Positions 1-11,406 of a stretch of DNA of 64,000 nt are shown piece by piece (the first letter of the stretch is position 1; each line of letters begins with the position of its first letter). Where the stretch lies: NCBI GenBank assembly GCA_011033025.1, contig WFMF01000548.1:1-64000 (forward strand), written 5' to 3'. A model generated the notes under the pieces. The model saw nothing but the letters and a program-made list of their open reading frames with translations. It was not told the DNA's origin and did not search any database. Origin of the DNA: Beroe forskalii (Eukaryota; Ctenophora; Nuda; Beroida; Beroidae). The position numbers and the translations under genes are program-made.

Positions 1-430
1 AGGGGTTTAAAGGGGGTGGAGAAGTCACCTGGGGTTTTGTTCAGCCCAATGGTGGGTTAGAATTTGGGGAGATAAGTTTGGGGAAATGGGGGTTATTGGG
101 GTGCAATGAAGTCAGCCCTGGGAATGAAGTTAAAAGTGAGATAAGTCAGCCCTGGAATGAGGGGTTTAAAAATAAGGGGGAAAGATGAATACCTGGAAAT
201 GATGGGTTAAAAGGGGGAGATAATCAGCCCTAAATAATGGGTTAGTAAGGGGGTGGGATAATTTCCCTGGGAATGGTTGTAAGGGGTGAGATGAAGTCGT
301 CCAAATTTTGAATGGGGGGGAGATAATCATTGGGGGAATGGGGGTTAGTAATGGGGGAGATAAGTCATCCTGAATGTGGGTTGGAAAAGGGGGGGAGATG
401 AATCGTCCGGGGAAAGGGGTTAAAAGGGGG
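1..430. repeat. G-rich degenerate tandem repeat
   Basis: Imperfect repeats of roughly 40-50 bases built on 'gagataagtcagccctggg' and 'gggttaaaagggggaga'. Unit length drifts, largely through G and A run-length differences, as in a poorly polished consensus. No coding potential was recognised. Bases 432-720 hold only a chance reading frame. Confidence 0.6.
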
Positions 431-719
431 TGTGGCGGCCATTGAACGCCCCGTCAGACCCCCCTCCCTTATACCCCCCTTACCCCTTCTATGTGGGTGC
501 GTGATTTTCCAGGTGCGTGATTTTCCGTATGGATCCATTTTTGCATCCTTTCTCCTAGATACTTTATGTTTCCCCCACCCAAATTGGTTTTCTGTATCTA
601 TAATGGGAAAGTTTTATGATTTAAAATGGGGGACAGGTATATTAAAAAATCGTAAGAAAATAGAAAGAAAAAAGGGTCGTCTTAAGGGTTTTTTTTGACA
701 TTGGGTTAAAATATATGTA

Positions 720-1180
720 TAGTTTTTTGGGGCCTCTGAAAGGGAACCCCAACCCAACCCCTCATCCAACCCCCCAACCCAACCCCCCTCAATACCCAAC
801 CCCTAAACCCCAAACCCCTCAATAAAAACCCCCAATACCCAACCCTTCAATACCCCAACCCCCACCCAACCCTCAATACCCAACCCCTCAATCCCCCCCT
901 CAATCCCAACCTCTAAATACCCAACCCTCTCAATCCCCAACCCCCCAATCCCCAACCCCCCCACCCCCAATACCCAACCCTAAATCAACCTCTCAATACC
1001 CAACCCCCCAATGCCCAACCCTCTCAATACCCAACCCTCTCCAATACCCAACCCTCTCAATACCCAACCTCTCAATACCCCAACCCTCTCAATACCCAAC
1101 CCTCTCAATACCCAACCCCAATACCCAACCCTCAATACCCAACCCTCTCAATACCTTCCCCCTCAATACCAGCATTTAAG
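720..1180. repeat. C-rich minisatellite, ~16-bp unit
   Basis: Repeats of 'caatacccaaccctct' with length variants. It superficially resembles telomeric repeats but has no fixed 5-7 base unit and is internal. The plus-strand frame through it is low-complexity and not a gene. Confidence 0.8.
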
Positions 1181-1249
1181 ACTAATAATACCTTGATAAA
1201 AGTAAATTCATAATTTTCAATGAGAGAGAATCAATGTTAATTTCCAGTA

Positions 1250-1430
1250 ATTGTCAGTTTCTGACAGGAGAACGCCAACTACCAGTCGATTTTTACTTTT
1301 TACTGCATCAAAAAAAATTCTAGCCGATTTTTCTTGTCAGTATAATTACAATGCGTACAAACTTCAACAATTTTCCATAAATCAACTTTCAGTCTACGAA
1401 ATGTGAAATTGACCTTGGACACCGAAGGAG
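1250..1430. mobile_element. Diverged fragment of a foldback element arm
   Basis: The stretch 'gaacgccaactaccagt' followed by 'attctagccgatt' and 'ataattacaatgcg' parallels the arm of the palindromic element at 37,231-37,546 ('gaacgccagctaccagt', 'ttcctagccgaagtt', 'gtaattacagtgcgc'). It is seen as a diverged partial copy. The rest of 1,200-1,650 is AT-rich with nothing recognised. Confidence 0.5.
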
Positions 1431-1652
1431 TATAAAACTATGAGAAGTATATTGCTGAATCACAAATTGAAATAGTTTCCTAGAAAAATTTTCTGAAAAA
1501 TCAAAACTGACATCAAAAATTTGGGGTAACTTGAGAAATTCAATTAAACTGACATCGAATTGGAAATCTAAATTTGTCCACTAGGTTCATTGCGTTCAGT
1601 ACTGAGATGAAAGATTGAGAAATGAGTTCATCCTCACAGTCTTCGGAATCTG

Positions 1653-2420
1653 TCACTCCTCAAATTGTGGATTAATCGGGTACAGGTTAGTCAGATTGGA
1701 AGCAGATTGGGCGTCGCTTGTTCTTGAGAGTGGGTTACTAGACTGCGGGACACTTGATTGCGGGTCACTTGACTGAGGGACACTAGACTGAGGGACACCA
1801 GACTGAGGGACACAAGACTGAGGGACACTAGACTGAGGGACACTAGACTGAGGGACACTAGACTGCGGGACACTTGATTGCGGGTCACTAGACTGAGGGA
1901 CACTAGACTGAGGGACACTAGACTGAGGGACACTAGACTGAGGGACACTAGACTGAGGGACACTAGACTGAGGGACACAAGACTGAGGGACACTAGACTG
2001 AGGGACACTAGACTGCAGGACATTCGTTGCAGGTTCTGGTTTCTCAATTTCAGAATAAGGAGGTGGCTGTTCGCCGAAATGAATGACCGGGTTGAATACT
2101 TGGTCGGCGTAACAAACTTGTCCGGATTGATTTGGGTAAACTGGTTGAGCTGCTTGACCCGGGTAAATTACTGGTTGACCCGGGTAAACTGGTTGATATT
2201 GCGACTGGTTGGCATGTCCGCCGTAAGGTGGCGGATTTGAGGCTGGGTTTTCAACAACAATTGTTGGGTTTCGCTGCGCCAATCCTTCACTGCTACTTCT
2301 TTTGTTGCAGCAAAACCAACAGAAGCAAATGAGAGTTACTATAGCAACCGTTCCCAATATCACTCCAGGGACCACCTGGAGTAGGAGACCTGGTTCCATT
2401 GCTTGATTCCCTGGTTCCAT
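1653..2420 (-). CDS. Single-pass membrane protein with PPxY motifs, C-terminal exon
   Basis: A 255-residue open frame. Residues about 12-37 form one hydrophobic segment ending in Cys/Trp-rich CFCWFCC, then a basic stop-transfer (NKR). The tail carries two PPPY motifs (NPPPYGG, PPPYSEI), the usual ligand for WW domains of NEDD4-type ubiquitin ligases, and YPGQ/YPNQ repeats. It ends in about 24 near-perfect VPQSS pentamers encoded by a 15-bp minisatellite (about 1,720-2,022). The layout recalls shisa, VOPP1 or WBP1 adaptors, but no family is assigned. The first ATG sits directly after 'cattccactag', a plausible splice acceptor, so this may be a last exon whose ectodomain lies upstream on the minus strand (above 3,735). 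That exon was not found. The pentamer number is likely polymorphic. Confidence 0.6.
   Translation of the reverse strand: MEPGNQAMEPGLLLQVVPGVILGTVAIVTLICFCWFCCNKRSSSEGLAQRNPTIVVENPASNPPPYGGHANQSQYQPVYPGQPVIYPGQAAQPVYPNQSGQVCYADQVFNPVIHFGEQPPPYSEIEKPEPATNVLQSSVPQSSVPQSCVPQSSVPQSSVPQSSVPQSSVPQSSVPQSSDPQSSVPQSSVPQSSVPQSSVPQSCVPQSGVPQSSVPQSSDPQSSVPQSSNPLSRTSDAQSASNLTNLYPINPQFEE
1720..2022 (-). repeat. 15-bp coding minisatellite (VPQSS repeats)
   Basis: The unit 'gactgagggacacta' on the plus strand encodes VPQSS in the minus frame. Variants give VPQSC, DPQSS and NPLSR. The period is a multiple of three, so copy-number change keeps the frame open. Confidence 0.85.
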
Positions 2421-2433
2421 CTAGTGGAATGAG

Positions 2434-3735
2434 CATCAGAAGTGGTATACAATCAGTATTAGTAGTGGTATACGATCAGTATCAGAAGTGGTATACAATC
2501 AGTATCAGTAGTGGTATACGATCAGTATCAGTAGTGGTATACGATCAGTATCAGTAGTGGTATACAATCAGTATCAGTAGTGGTATACAATCAGTATCAG
2601 TAGTGGTATACGATCAGTATCAGTAGTGGTATACAATCAGTATCAGTAGTGGTATACAATCAGTATCAGTAGTGGTATACGATCAGTATCAGTAGTGGTA
2701 TACAATCAGTATCAGTAGTGGTATACGATCAGTATCAGTAGTGCTATACAATCAGTATCAGTAGTGGTATACAATCAGTATCAGTAGTGGTATACGATCA
2801 GTATCAGTAGTGGTATACAATCAGTATCAGTAGTGGTATACAATCAGTATCAGTAGTGGTATACAATCAGTATCAGTAGTGGTATACGATCAGTATCAGT
2901 AGTGGTATACAATCAGTATCAGTAGTGGTATACAATCAGTATCAGTAGTGGTATACGATCAGTATTAGTAGTGGTATACGATCAGTATCAGTAGTGGTAT
3001 ACAATCAGCATCAGTAGTGGTATACAATCAGTATCAGTAGTGGTATACAATCAGTATCAGTAGTGGTATACAATCAGTATCAGTAGTGGTATACAATCAG
3101 TATCAGTAGTGGTATACAATCAGTATCAGTAGTGGTATACAATCAGTATCAGTAGTGGTATACAATCAGTATCAGTAGTGGTATACAATCAGTATCAGTA
3201 GTGGTATACAATCAGTATCAGTAGTGGTATACAATCAGTATCAGTAGTGGTATACAATCAGTATTAGTAGTGGTATACAATCAGTATCAGTAGTGGTATA
3301 CAATCAGTATCAGTAGTGGTATACAATCAGTATTAGTAGTGGTATACAATCAGTATCAGTAGTGGTATACAATCAGTATCAGAAGTGGTATACAATCAGT
3401 ATCAGTAGTGGTATACGATCAGTATCAGTAGTGGTATACAATCAGTATCAGTAGTGGTATAATCAGTATCAGTAGTGGTATACAATCAGTATCAGTAGTA
3501 TACAATCAGTATCAGTAGTGGTATACAATCAGTATCAGTAGTGGTATACAATCAGTATCAGTGGTATTGAAATCAGTATCAGTAGTGGTATACAATCAGC
3601 ATCAGAAGTGGTATACAATCAGTATCAGTAGTGGTATACAATCAGTATCAGTAGTGCTATACAATCAGTATCAGTAGTGGTATACGATCAGTATTAGTAG
3701 TGGTATACGATCAGAAGCAGAAATGGCGATCAGTA
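2434..3735. repeat. 23-bp minisatellite, ~56 copies, beside a splice acceptor
   Basis: The unit 'agtatcagtagtggtatac' plus 'aatc' or 'gatc' repeats about 56 times with few substitutions. On the minus strand the array runs up to the putative acceptor of the 1,653-2,420 exon. The last intronic bases before that acceptor ('gtataccacttctgatgctc') are themselves a diverged unit. Confidence 0.9.
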
Positions 3736-3739
3736 TCAA

Positions 3740-4480
3740 AAATGGTATAACTATATAGGTATACAATTACAAATGATGAAAAATTAAAAATGCTCAAAAT
3801 AAATAAGTAATAGATAAATTTATTGGCCTTTCATTAATAAAGCAACCTCTTCAATCAGCATTATGGCCAAAATCGAATCTTTTTTTGAATCGCTTTTAAT
3901 CGGCGCCTCGGAAGAAATCTTTTAATCTGCTAAGTGCTGACATCGTACCAGATTGAGAATGTCATACTCTGAAGTAACCATAGAAAACACATGTTTTGCA
4001 TTGAAATTCCAATTGCTGTATTTGTTAATTCAAGAGGCTTTCAAACCAACTCTCCAGTAAAAGTCTAATATTTGTCTTTAGGGGCCAGATAAACAAAGCC
4101 AAATAAGGTTTTTAAAAAGAGGAAATGTAAGTTAGAAAACAACGCTTTTCAAATGCTGACGCATGCTCAAAGAACAAGCTACAAAATTTGAAAGTGCAAG
4201 TTGTCCTTTCAAGTGAGAAATGATTATCAGCCTGGCCAACTTCACCCACTTCAGTAAAAAACTAAAAGATTTCCCTCCCCCGTCCTTTTTTGGTTTTGGG
4301 AAAAATTTTGAATACTATCTCTATGATAGAAGAAAAAATTTGTACATTTATTCGTCTCTAAAATGGAATGCCGAGCACAAAAACTATTAAATAAGGCCAG
4401 TCAAAAATTAGCTCCTTCAATAGAAAACATATCGGTCACACTTTTTCAACGTAAATCTTTAGCCATAATTTAAATTTTAC
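3740..4480. other. No recognisable gene
   Basis: AT-rich DNA without convincing exons on either strand and without clear repeats. It may be an intron of the minus-strand membrane-protein gene. Confidence 0.5.
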
Positions 4481-4818
4481 CAGTGCACAAACAAACATTG
4501 ATAAGTTTGAAGCCATGCAGAAAAGAGCCGTTAAAGTGGGGTTTTCAAGTGAAGATTTCTGCAGTTATACCCAAATCAGAATACCACCTAAAATTAAAGA
4601 ATCTAGATGTCCTGCCAATGAAATACAAGTTTGATTATAACATCTTAGTCTTGTTCTATAAGATGTTCAATCATCCTAGCCCATTTTCAAGTATCCCTGG
4701 ATACCTTGACCCAAAGAACAAAGTTTCTAAAAACGGTTTAATAAAGTTTAATAAAGTTTTAAGGTATCTGAAAGCTGACGTTCCACGGAAATGGACCTCG
4801 GGTCCTAGCCTCCGTTAA
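4460..4818 (+). pseudogene. LINE reverse-transcriptase C-terminal fragment
   Basis: The translation contains LKNLDVLPMKYKFDYNIL followed by FYKMFN, matching residue for residue the spacing of LKELDILPFKIKFALNDL in the LINE at 19,439. Upstream, another frame reads DKFEAMQKRAVKVGF, the usual 'FE..Q.RA.K' motif of these LINEs, so the fragment carries a frameshift. 5'-truncated relic. Bases 4,820-5,400 hold nothing recognised. Confidence 0.65.
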
Positions 4819-5414
4819 CCGACCAGTAACTGCCCGTCTGTACCAAATTGCTTGGGCAGGGGGTCTTGCCAGCTCCCTGGTTTTACCTTTGACATTTTAC
4901 AATTTCCATTTACTCGTGTCATTGTCCATTGCTTGCACTTCACAATTGAACAAATGGATATTGGACTGTCACTGAGGAGTGTTAAATGGGCAGCTAGCTA
5001 ACTAGCACCTGTATTCTATCACCATCATGGCTAATTTCCTGGAATTTCATTGCGAATTTCCAGGCATTTTCAATGGGTTGAGCACTTGCATCGAATATAC
5101 AGGTGGGAAAGCTCGGGTGTACCGTATAAATGCTAATTTTATTGAAAAGGCCCCAAAGAACTCCATGAGGGGTGGAGCTCGATGGAATGTACTATATCAG
5201 TCGCAGATGACAGATCACTTGGCCAGTGTCAATGATTTTCCAAGAAATGACAGGTAAAGATAACAGAGGAACTGGAAAGCGGGGAAAACCACATCAAATG
5301 ACTGGTGGGCAAGGGCGGATCCCAGTAGGGGTTCAAAAGCAGCTACTCAGTTCAGATCCACCACATTCATCTTCTACACACTCGAGTAGGCTGCTCTTAA
5401 GTTGTGTGTACCGG

Positions 5415-5690
5415 TTGTCTGGTGTCACTACTCTCAATGTCTGGTGTCACTATTCACAATGCCTGGTGTCACTACTCACAATGTCTGGTGTCACTAATCA
5501 CAATGTCTGGTGTCACTACTCACAATGCCTGGTGTCACTATTCACAATACCTGGTGTCACTACTCACAATGTCTGGTGTCAATACTCACAATGCCTGGTT
5601 TCACTATTCACAATTTATGGTGTCACTACTCACAATATGTTGTGTCCCTGATCAGTATTCACAATGTCTAGAGTCGCTATTCACAGATTC
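5415..5690. repeat. 22-bp minisatellite, ~12 copies
   Basis: Unit 'tggtgtcactactcacaatg' plus 'tc' or 'cc', with TTC/CTC and terminal variants. Frames through it are low-complexity artefacts. Confidence 0.85.
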
Positions 5691-5734
5691 TGGTATAACT
5701 AACTTGGTAACTTGGTAGGGTTTATCCGTTGAGT

Positions 5735-8670
5735 TGGAAGGGTCATCAGAGTTCCGACCACCGCGCTGGCGAATAGTCTACCAGAGAGTTGGACCAGCTG
5801 CAGCTGTAGCCAGCGACCGGAGGCTCGTCCGGTATCAAGGAAAGAAATTTCGACAAGCTAGACTTAAACGTGTCAAAAGTTTCTGCAGCTTTCATATTAG
5901 GTACCTTATTCCATAACTTTAGGTCCTTGTACCGCAAATGAACTGTCATAGAGTGTTTGATTTCTCGAGGAGCTTGACTTTGCTAGTGGTGGGATGACCT
6001 TCTCATACCGTTTCTCGATGTCATCTTGAATGAAGTGTCACAGGAATTCGGGACTACATTGTGGGAGAATCTTCCACATCGTCAGAATGACATATCTCTC
6101 CCGTCTACACGCTGCAGTGACATGAGCTTCAATTAGGAGAGCCTTTCCCAATAAGTCAGATTCTGTCCAGAAATTCGTCTTGTAGTTCTTTGAACTCCCT
6201 CTATCAGTTGTATCAGTCACCTTACCAGGGTTCCACAGAGGACAGCAGTACTCAATGTGCTTCTAACAGCGACTTGTAAAGAGTAGCCATACAAATCCTA
6301 TCACGAGTTTTAAACACACTGAACACCCCAAGATAGTTTGCTCCTAGCTTTGAAACCATGTTACCTATGTGTTTCGACCAGCTTAGGATCATGATACCAT
6401 AACTCCAAGGTCTCTGACTTGATCAACCGGGTAAAAGTACTTCTTCTCCAAAGAGACTCTGTATTGCAATGTTTCAGCGAAGAAAAGGAAGTTCAAGGTT
6501 CAAACTATTCCTATTATGCAGATGGTTTAGGAGTTTCAAACTTCTGCTCATGAAGCTTCATATTGTTAGAGCGGCTCAGTCAAGAATCCTAAACAGGTCC
6601 TCCTGAAGTAGAGAATAATCTTCAAGTAGTCAATCTGTTTGGAGACCCGAGTGTCGTCAGCGAAGAAGCTCAACTTGGATGAATCACAACAAGCTCAAAA
6701 TTCATTAATGAACAATATAAAGAGAAGTAATGCACACTTCCCCTGAGAACACCACTCAACACCCTCATAATATAGGAGTGAACACCGTTCAACTTTAACA
6801 ACTTGCTCACGGTCCGTGAAGGACTCCTATCATTACGACTTTACCTTGGGGTCATACCCCTTTAAAATTTAGGATAAATGGGTTCCCCCGTCCCCAACTT
6901 TGTCGAAACGCTTTTTCGTAATCAAGGTAAATAGAGTCCGGCTTTTCCACGATAAAGCCTTCTATATGATGTCATCGAAGTGATCCGCATTTGAGTCAAA
7001 CAGCTCCGATTAGATCTGAAGGTTGTTTTTTCAGTTAAGAGGTTGTTATCTTAGATGACCCACCCTGCTTCCTGTTTAACCCCCTCTATAAACCTTGACT
7101 AGTGGGATGTCAAATGTGACTGGGGCCCGTAGTTTGCAGCTTCACATCTACTACCCCAAAAAAAGGGTGAAAAACCCTGGGCTTGTAAAAATTCTGGTCC
7201 CCGATGAATTGACTCTGACCCAGCCAAAAATTTTTTCGGGGCACAAGACTGGGGGCCAAATTTTTTCAATTTTAAAAATAACTGGGGATGCCATCAGGTC
7301 CCGGGCAGAAACCAGTTTTATTTCCATATAGCCTCTTCCCAAAGAGCCCTTTAAAACCCAAACCCGGGCGTTTTTAGGGGTGGGAAAGTGAAAGGAAAAG
7401 GGTCCGGGTTTTCAAGGGAGTTAGGATCACCGAAACAACAGAACTTTGTTGCAGGAGATCGGGTTCCCCTTTCCCTTCAGTAAAGCTTTTTTCAATTTAA
7501 GAGGGTTTTGTTCTGTTTGACCTTTAAAAAACTTAGCATACGAAAAAAACTTTTGGGGTTTCTTTTTAAAACCCAAGCTTTTTTTTCATGGTCCAGAGTG
7601 AACAATAGCCTCCTTGGGTTCATAGCTAAGAGGCCCCAAATTTTGTCTTTCAAGTTTCTTTTATCCCAAGATCTCCAGCACACCTAGAGCGGGGAGTTCC
7701 CCAAGCTTGTTTTTTCCTTTTGAGGAGGAAACCTTTTGGGTTCCGTTTGGAGGCCTTTTAGGGAAACTTTGATAAGCACGTATCCAGTACAACAATAATT
7801 CAAAATTTTTCCGAAAACTGGTTTTTTCTTGACTTTTCTCCCGTTGACTGCATCGAAAACGTCATTCAGCTTACTAAAGTCAGCCTGAGAAAAGTCCAAC
7901 GATCTGAAGTTCATCTCATCCAAAGATATGAAGCCTGCACATCATCCACAGCACCAGGATCGAAAGATAGCAGAACATTCACCATGTTGTGATCGGAAAT
8001 GTCAGTCGATTCAGCAGTTACCTCCGATACCAGTCCGATTATTGTTGCAGAGTACAAGATCCAAATGTTGTTCTGTTCTCTGTGGCACAGTGACCATCTG
8101 ACTGAAGGTGATCAGACTTGAAGTTGAAAAGGTAGGCTAAGGGCTGGAGGTTTGATTCCGAAGTCCCTCCACTCAACACCTGATGATTCCCCTCGATATG
8201 GGGAAGTTGAAATCACCGGTAATAGAACAAGTCACAATCAGCACCCGCAAGATTTTCAATAGCATAACATGGTTGATCCAGAAGCTTCGTGAAACTAGTG
8301 TGGCTGGCATCAGGTGGCCTATATATGACTACCAACAACTTGGCAGACGGGTACACATTAAACAGCCCCTGACAAGTGCCATCATCGAAGCATTCTGTTG
8401 CTGAGATAGGAAGGGATGCCAATAGGTAGAGCATTGCCCTCCGCCACTCCTTTTGCCGCGCGGTCGCATCGGGATACACAGTACCCTGGAATCTCAAGCT
8501 GGGCATCGCTGATATAAGATTTCAGCCAGGATTCTGTGATCGCAATGAAAGGGAATAACTGACCAGACAGTCGCTTCTCCTCAACATGACCTATAAGGTC
8601 ATGAAGTTTCCATCTGCCGACAGCTTTAGCAGATGGATTGAAACTCCTAGCGTTTAGTAGTATCACTTAG
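5735..8670 (-). pseudogene. Decayed LINE retrotransposon (endonuclease + RT)
   Basis: Domains lie in the expected order on the minus strand, in broken frames. At 8,382-8,666 is an APE endonuclease start with NARSFN and AITESWLKSYISDAQL...GY. At 8,213-8,506 is VVIYRPPDASHTSF. At about 6,640-6,672 is the RT catalytic box as FFADDTRVS. At 6,030-6,280 are HIEYCCPLWNPGK and a CRRERY...MWKIL block. At 5,746-5,949 is the C-terminus (LWNKVP, FKSSLSKFLSLIPDEPPVAGY). This is the architecture of CR1/Jockey-type non-LTR elements. Many frameshifts are present, some (6,830-7,730) looking like homopolymer consensus errors. Confidence 0.75.
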
Positions 8671-8698
8671 ACTCATTGCTCACAATGTATCACTGTTG

Positions 8699-11406
8699 CT
8701 ACCCATGTCATTATGGCTATCGCACGACTCTGGACCCTGGTGCACCAGTTTATGTTGCCACAATAATTTTGAATATTTACTGAAATTTTTTCATCGATTG
8801 TAAGTTGATAGATGTTAATATGTTATGAGTTGGTAGGGGTGTGTTATGGAGTTGATAGGGGTGTGTTATGAGTTGATAGAGGGGTATGTTATGACTTGAC
8901 TGCGGTGTTAAAAAAAGGGGATGGGGATATTTTGGCCAATTGGGGGGGTTTTATGGATTTGATGGGGGTATGTTATGAGTTGACGGGGTGTTTAATGACT
9001 TTTGCGGGGGTTTTAAAATTTTGATAGGGGTATGTAATGAGTTGACAGGGGTATGTTATGATTTGATAGGGGTATGTTATGAGTTGACTGGGTATGTAAT
9101 GAGTTGATAGGGGTGTGTTATGAGTTGATAACATTCCACAATTAAAGAGATCCTGGTATATGTGATGATTTGGCCAACAAAACGTATAAAGATTCCCTTT
9201 AATAAAAAAGCAAAAACCCTTATAACCATAGAGTTTCCCCCTAGTTTGGCATAAAAACCATTGTCCATTCTCGCACTACAATTGAAAAAATTTGGGAAAC
9301 CCCCGGGATAGAGAACATTTTTTAGGTGAAAATATACCCTTTTTAAAAACAGCCATATCTCGAGAACCATACAAGATACATGGCTCATTGGCCCAGTGTT
9401 GTAAAGAAGAAAGGTAAAACCCAGGATAAAATTTTTTAAAAGTGTCTTTACCGTCATGTTTATGACGTCATTATGACCCAAAAAGTCAGGAAATTTAAAA
9501 ATTTCAAAGCGAAAAATAAAAACTTTTTTAAAGCGTTTTTTTTCGGAAACCAAGATAGGAAAAATGTTCCGTCTAGCTCCGAAAGAATTTTAATGAATTT
9601 TTGTAGTTTCTAAAGCTTTTCATTGAGATTTTTGGGATTTTTTAACCATGGTGACGAAAAAAGCCGCGGAAAAACGGTAAAAACTTCTTGTAAAGAGAAC
9701 GGGGCCACCCCCGGGACTTCATCTTAAAGGTCGTTTTTTCCCCTCCCCCCAAGTGTACTGTCTCTTTGATTTCTACAAATTATGGCTTTTTCGTCATTAA
9801 TGGTATTGGTAATCAAAAATTACATTTTTAAAAAACCGTTTTCTTCGCATTTGCAAACCTTATTTAACCCTTTAGGTTTTAGCGCTTCAAAGCACGGGAA
9901 AAAGGGGGATATTTTTTCCAAAAACCAAAAAGGGGGGTTTTTTTTGCTTTGAAAAAACCCAAAGAAGAGAAAATGCAGGTTTAACGGCCCCGTCACTTGG
10001 GTGTACTTTTTTTGTTTTAAACAAAATTTGGGGATTTACGCGACGTTTGGGGCCCTTTTAACCGTCCACCTTTTTCATATCTTTGGTTTTTTGGGAAAAA
10101 CCGCCTTCCTAACCAAATCCATTTTTTTTTAGGAAAAAAATTTAAAATAATGTTGTTTCCTTTCGCCAGAGGTAAAGTGCTTTTTAACATTCTTGTGTCC
10201 CAGTAGATTGAACGGGACATGGGGTGTTTCAAACACCGGAAGGGAAGTTCAAAACACCTTTCATGCCCCCGACAAACCCCGAAAAGGGACCCAACCTTTT
10301 TTTGAGCTGGCCCCCTATTTTTTGGGAAATTTAAAATTTTTTAGTCCTGGTTTCTTTTGTTTAAACGTTGGGTTGAAATTGTAAGATGCTATGTCAGTGA
10401 TGGTTTGATGACTTAATATCATCATGGACAGATCACCAAACTTACCGGGGCCCATCTGCTCTTGTCCATACTTTCGTTTTGGTTTCCTGACTTTGGGGCC
10501 CTCCTAAGAAGCGTTATAAATGATTTGATGTTGAGTTAGAGATGGTAGGTCCAGTCCCCGGCTGAATTTTCACTTCCCATCTGGTATTCCAAGGCCCCCC
10601 CTTTCAGAGGGCCAAAATTGACAAGTCGGGTCTTAACCACCCCGAATTTGATTTACAGAATTAGTATTCAATTTAACCCCCGGCATTATTCAAAGGGGTT
10701 TAAATGTAATTCTCAATGAGACCCTTGGAATACCCCGATAGATTAGGTTCACCACTGCCGGGGGTGTCCTGGGTCTTCATTTTTCCATTGTCTCGTGTTC
10801 AGAGCTTTCCACAGCAACAGATTTGGGAAAAAGAAATAACCCCCTTTTTACATTTCCCGTCCACTGATTCTTTAAGCTTTCCATTTTAAGAAGTAGTTTT
10901 CTTTGGGGGACGTTACAATGTTTCTGTCAGTTCTTCGCGACACAAGTTCATAGATACGTTTGAATTCTCAAGGTCTGTCACTTATCAAAGAGACCATCGT
11001 TTGGTTGGCTAATATATTTTCTGGTAAATCATATGGATTTTCCATTTATTGCAGACTGAGAGATAACATAATTACTATAATTCCTTCATTCACAGTTTTA
11101 AAAAAGTCTAACCGGGGGATGACTCTTTAACAGGGTTTTAAAAAATTTTTACCTTTCTTTGGGAGGTTTAATTTAAAAAAGAAAAAACCGTTTCCCTTTT
11201 TTGGATCAACCCCTTTTTCCTTTTTGGGTAAAGGGGGGTTTAAATTTGAAAAAAATTTTAAATTTTTTTAATTCCAAAAAAAAACAGGTTTTTTTAAAAA
11301 ACCACTTTAATCCTGGGGTATCCTCAACCGGGTGTCTTTTGTCTGTTCCCCTTTTTTGGGGTCCTTTCCCCAAATGTCTGGTCAATCCCAAATTGTTGTG
11401 TCTCTG
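8699..11406. repeat. First, homopolymer-damaged copy of a ~2.7-kb block
   Basis: It starts with 'acccatgtcattatggcta' and follows the same order of landmarks as 11,407-14,050: a GTTGATAGGGGTGT minisatellite, the 'gaaccatacaagatacatgg' block, the 'gtcagtgatgg' block, 'ggtaggtccagtccccggct', and a corrupted version of the secreted gene's first exon near 11,110-11,160. Differences are dominated by inflated or collapsed runs of A, C, G and T rather than substitutions. It reads as a poorly corrected copy of the following block. Confidence 0.7.
8820..9130. repeat. Minisatellite 'gttatgagttgataggggtgt' (copy 1)
   Basis: Units of about 21-22 bases, matching the array at 11,525-11,960 in the second block copy. 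The damage includes runs of extra A, G and T. Confidence 0.75.

Noticed and set aside
720-1180. Telomere-like CCCAACCCT repeats
   Set aside because: Unit is about 16 bases and irregular; not a known telomeric motif.
1878-2240. LRDTR-repeat frame on the plus strand
   Set aside because: Antisense shadow of the VPQSS coding repeat.
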